From Streptomyces sporangiiformans (GTDB lineage: Bacteria; Actinomycetota; Actinomycetes; Streptomycetales; Streptomycetaceae): DNA of 37,643 nucleotides. This document shows positions 35,561 through 37,643 of this stretch, piece after piece. Numbering within the stretch: the stretch's first letter is position 1; the number at the start of each line of letters is the position of its first letter. Position numbers and translations under genes: made by a program. The stretch is taken from the NCBI RefSeq assembly GCF_005768555.2, contig NZ_VCHX02000021.1, positions 1 to 37,643 on the forward strand, written 5' to 3'. The notes beneath the pieces are model-generated. The model had not been told where the DNA came from. It saw only the letters and a list, made by a program, of their open reading frames with translations, and made no database searches.

Positions 35561-37456
35561 ATGGGAAGAGCCATGGGCAGAGCGAGAGCCCGCGTACACG
35601 CCGCGAGTTGTCTCGCCGCGGCGGGCCTGATCGCCGGAGCCTTCACCGGGGTCGCCCACGCACATGACGGTGTCTCCGCCGACGACGGCGGTATCGACAA
35701 CGCCAAGGCCACGCACGATCACCACAGCCACCAGCACGGTGGTGACGAGGGCCATCTCCCCGCCGGAAGCGACAACGTCCGCCTCGTCAGCAAACTCGGC
35801 CTGAAGAACGTCGAACCCGAGAAGATCGCCGACGTCGGCGTCTTCAAGGGGTACGCCTACCTCGCCGCCTGGGGCGGCGCGACCTGCAAGTACAACGGCG
35901 TGCACGTGGTGGACATCCGCAAGCCGGCCACGCCCAAGGAGGTCGCCTTCATCCAGGCGAAGGAGGGCAGCGCACCGGGCGAGGGCATCCAGACCCTGCA
36001 CATCGACACCCCGTACTTCAACGGGGACGTGCTGGTCAGCAACAACGAGAAGTGCAAGGAGACCGCCGGGTTCGGCGGCATGAACCTCTACGACGTCAGC
36101 GATCCGGCCCACCCCACTCCGCTCGCGGAGGGCGTCGGCGACAAAACGGTCATGGGCCAGGGCAAGAAGGACGCCAACGAGATCCACAGCGTCTACGCCT
36201 GGGACGCGGGCAGCAAGGCGTACGCGGTCATCGTCGACAACGAAGAGGGCCCGGACGTCGACATCGTCGACATCACCAACCCCAAGAAGGCCAAGGTCAT
36301 CGCCGAGTACGACCTCGACGAGGCCTTCCCCCAGATCGTCCAGGACGCTCCCGCCAACCTCAGCGAGATCTTCCTGCACGACATGGTCGTCAAGGAGATC
36401 GGCGGCCGCCAGATCATGCTCGCCTCCTACTGGGACGGCGGCTACGTCACCCTCGACGTGACCGACCCGACGAAGGCCACCTACCTCGGCGACACCGACT
36501 TCGCCGCCCTCGACCCCGAGGCGCTGGAGAGCGGATTCGAGGTGGCGCCCGAAGGCAACGCCCACCAGGCCGAGTTCACCCTCGACAACAAGTACGTCAT
36601 CGGCGCCGACGAGGACTTCGGGCCGTACGCGCTCACCGCCCGCAACGCCACCGACGACACGGAGATCACGGCGAGCCAGGGCAGCAACACCACGCGCCTG
36701 GAGGAGGGCCAGACCATCAGCGGCGACTCGGTCTTCGCGGGCCGGGCCTGCCCCGGTGACCCGGCGGTCCCCGCCGGCGACCCGAACGCCGTGGACGTCG
36801 CCGTCGTCGAGCGCGGCGTGTGCACCTTCACCGAGAAGGTCACGAACGTCATTGCCGCGGGCGGCTACGACGCCGTACTCATCTTCAACCGCACCGGCAC
36901 GGACGCCTGCGACCAGATGCTCGGCATGAGCGTCGAGGGCGACATCCCGGCCTTCGGTGTCGCACCGCGCGGCCAGGGCTTCGCCATCTTCGGCCAGCCC
37001 TACGACGACGCGGCCTGCCTCGCCGGAACGGGACCGGAGCAACTCCCCGTGGCGCTCGGCACCAAGGGCGACCGGCTGACCTTCTCGTCGTACTTCGACG
37101 GCTGGGGCTACGCGCACCTCTACCGCAACGAGAGCGGCAAGCTCACCGAGCTGGACACCTACGCCGTTCCCGAGGCGCACGACCCGGCCCACGCGACGGG
37201 CTCCGGCGACCTGTCCATCCACGAGGTGGCCGTCTCCGAGAAGCGGGCCGACCTGCTCTACTTCTCGTACTACGCGGCCGGGCTGCGCGTGGCGAAGATC
37301 GTCGACGACGAGATCGTCGAGGTGGGTCACTACATCGACGAGGGCGGCAACAACTTCTGGGGCGCCCAGGTCTTCGAGTCCGGCGGCAAGGAGTACGTCG
37401 CCGCCTCCGACCGCGACCACGGGCTCTACATCTTCGAGTACACCGGAGGCCTGTGA
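35561..37456 (+). CDS. Secreted LVIVD-repeat protein with PA domain
   Basis: 631 residues from ATG 35561, with AAGGAG four bases upstream. A Sec signal (1-34, VAHA) is followed by a His-rich stretch (THDHHSHQHGGDEGH) that could bind metal. The body is a propeller of LVIVD-like repeats: GVHVVDIRKPATPKEVAFI, GMNLYDVSDPAHPTPLAEG, VDIVDITNPKKAKVIAEYDL and YVTLDVTDPTKATYLGD. A protease-associated domain is inserted at about 400-480 (VAVVERGVCTFTEKVTNVIA, GGYDAVLIFNR), and the propeller closes with LLYFSYYAAGLRVAKIVDDE. No catalytic residues are recognised; LVIVD proteins are surface or secreted proteins of unknown role. Monocistronic, with a strong terminator behind. Confidence 0.85.
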   Translation: MGRAMGRARARVHAASCLAAAGLIAGAFTGVAHAHDGVSADDGGIDNAKATHDHHSHQHGGDEGHLPAGSDNVRLVSKLGLKNVEPEKIADVGVFKGYAYLAAWGGATCKYNGVHVVDIRKPATPKEVAFIQAKEGSAPGEGIQTLHIDTPYFNGDVLVSNNEKCKETAGFGGMNLYDVSDPAHPTPLAEGVGDKTVMGQGKKDANEIHSVYAWDAGSKAYAVIVDNEEGPDVDIVDITNPKKAKVIAEYDLDEAFPQIVQDAPANLSEIFLHDMVVKEIGGRQIMLASYWDGGYVTLDVTDPTKATYLGDTDFAALDPEALESGFEVAPEGNAHQAEFTLDNKYVIGADEDFGPYALTARNATDDTEITASQGSNTTRLEEGQTISGDSVFAGRACPGDPAVPAGDPNAVDVAVVERGVCTFTEKVTNVIAAGGYDAVLIFNRTGTDACDQMLGMSVEGDIPAFGVAPRGQGFAIFGQPYDDAACLAGTGPEQLPVALGTKGDRLTFSSYFDGWGYAHLYRNESGKLTELDTYAVPEAHDPAHATGSGDLSIHEVAVSEKRADLLYFSYYAAGLRVAKIVDDEIVEVGHYIDEGGNNFWGAQVFESGGKEYVAASDRDHGLYIFEYTGGL

Positions 37457-37516
37457 GCAGCGGACGCGGTCAGGAGCGGGGCCGCTGACAGCGGGTCCGG
37501 AACCGACCACTGACAA

Positions 37517-37550
37517 CGCGGGGCCGCGCCGATACGGGCGCGGCCCCGCG
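37517..37550. terminator. Terminator of the LVIVD-repeat gene
   Basis: A perfect 14-bp stem starting CGCGGGGCCGCGCC with loop GATACG, 60 bp after the stop. Confidence 0.85.
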
Positions 37551-37613
37551 CGTCGCCGGTGGCCAGGAGCCGGCCGGCCAGGGCCATACGCCACCACGTA
37601 GCGAGCCGGTGTG

Positions 37614-37643
37614 TCACCAGGTGAGGGCGTCGGCCATGGTCGA
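37614..37643 (-). CDS. Possible 3' end of a leftward gene
   Basis: The last bases read leftward as STMADALTW and a TGA stop (37614-37616). A convergent gene starting right of the window would fit the strong hairpin between, but nine residues cannot be assigned. Confidence 0.25.
   Translation of the reverse strand, partial: STMADALTW

Overview
The window reads as linear-type Streptomyces chromosome (or a very close actinomycete): very high GC with strong third-position GC, GTG starts, AGGAGG-type ribosome binding sites, twin-arginine and Sec secretomes, LAxTG wall-anchor tails, a SARP regulator and a CYP102-type P450. No housekeeping operon is present. The content is accessory: secreted enzymes, regulators, two toxin-antitoxin loci, and at least ten truncated or frameshifted genes.

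The organising feature is a series of direct repeats of the 3' half of tRNA-Gly (anticodon CCC). Four 46-bp copies run from the anticodon loop to CCA (1414-1459, 3672-3717, 17571-17616, 21991-22036), a decayed fifth lies at 30185-30207, and a flank without a core lies at about 30768-30812. None has the 5' half of the tRNA. Each full copy is followed by a terminator hairpin, and several are flanked by paired GTGCCC boxes spaced 11 bp, as expected of integrase arm sites. I read the region as successive integrations at one tRNA-Gly gene, whose intact copy should lie to the left of the window. No intact integrase, replication or transfer gene was recognised.

Layout. Left of core 1: the C-terminal end of a TPR protein with near-identical 126-bp repeats. 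Core 1 to 2: fragments of an XRE regulator and an IS5-type transposase, then a Tat-secreted, wall-anchored alginate-lyase-like protein. Core 2 to 3: a wall-anchored GDSL hydrolase, a gutted subtilase, a broken histidine kinase, a SnoaL-like lipoprotein, a GH62 arabinofuranosidase with CBM13, a frameshifted GT87-like membrane protein, a GH74 xyloglucanase with CBM13, ArsR and PhnA remnants, a PQQ-type sugar dehydrogenase, and dCTP-deaminase-like and glycosyltransferase fragments. Core 3 to 4: a PucR-type regulator divergent from a secreted DUF4394 protein, then an intact VapBC pair. Core 4 to 5: a TetR remnant, a zinc alcohol dehydrogenase, a self-sufficient CYP102 P450-reductase fusion, an MFS exporter, a TetR regulator, a transposase fragment and a small membrane protein. 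Right of core 5: a VapC broken by a nonsense codon, a response-regulator scrap, two small membrane proteins, a SARP/ATPase regulator, a phage-type amidase, and a large secreted LVIVD/PA-domain protein.

The most coherent functional unit is the ADH-CYP102-MFS-TetR cassette. The same palindrome (arms GACATTGTC and GACAATGTC, spacer GAGT) sits upstream of both the ADH and the P450 gene. This suggests one repressor-controlled pathway for hydroxylation, further oxidation and export of a lipid-like compound. A second theme is plant or algal polysaccharide use (GH62, GH74, alginate-lyase-like protein, sugar dehydrogenase), mostly by extracellular or wall-bound enzymes.
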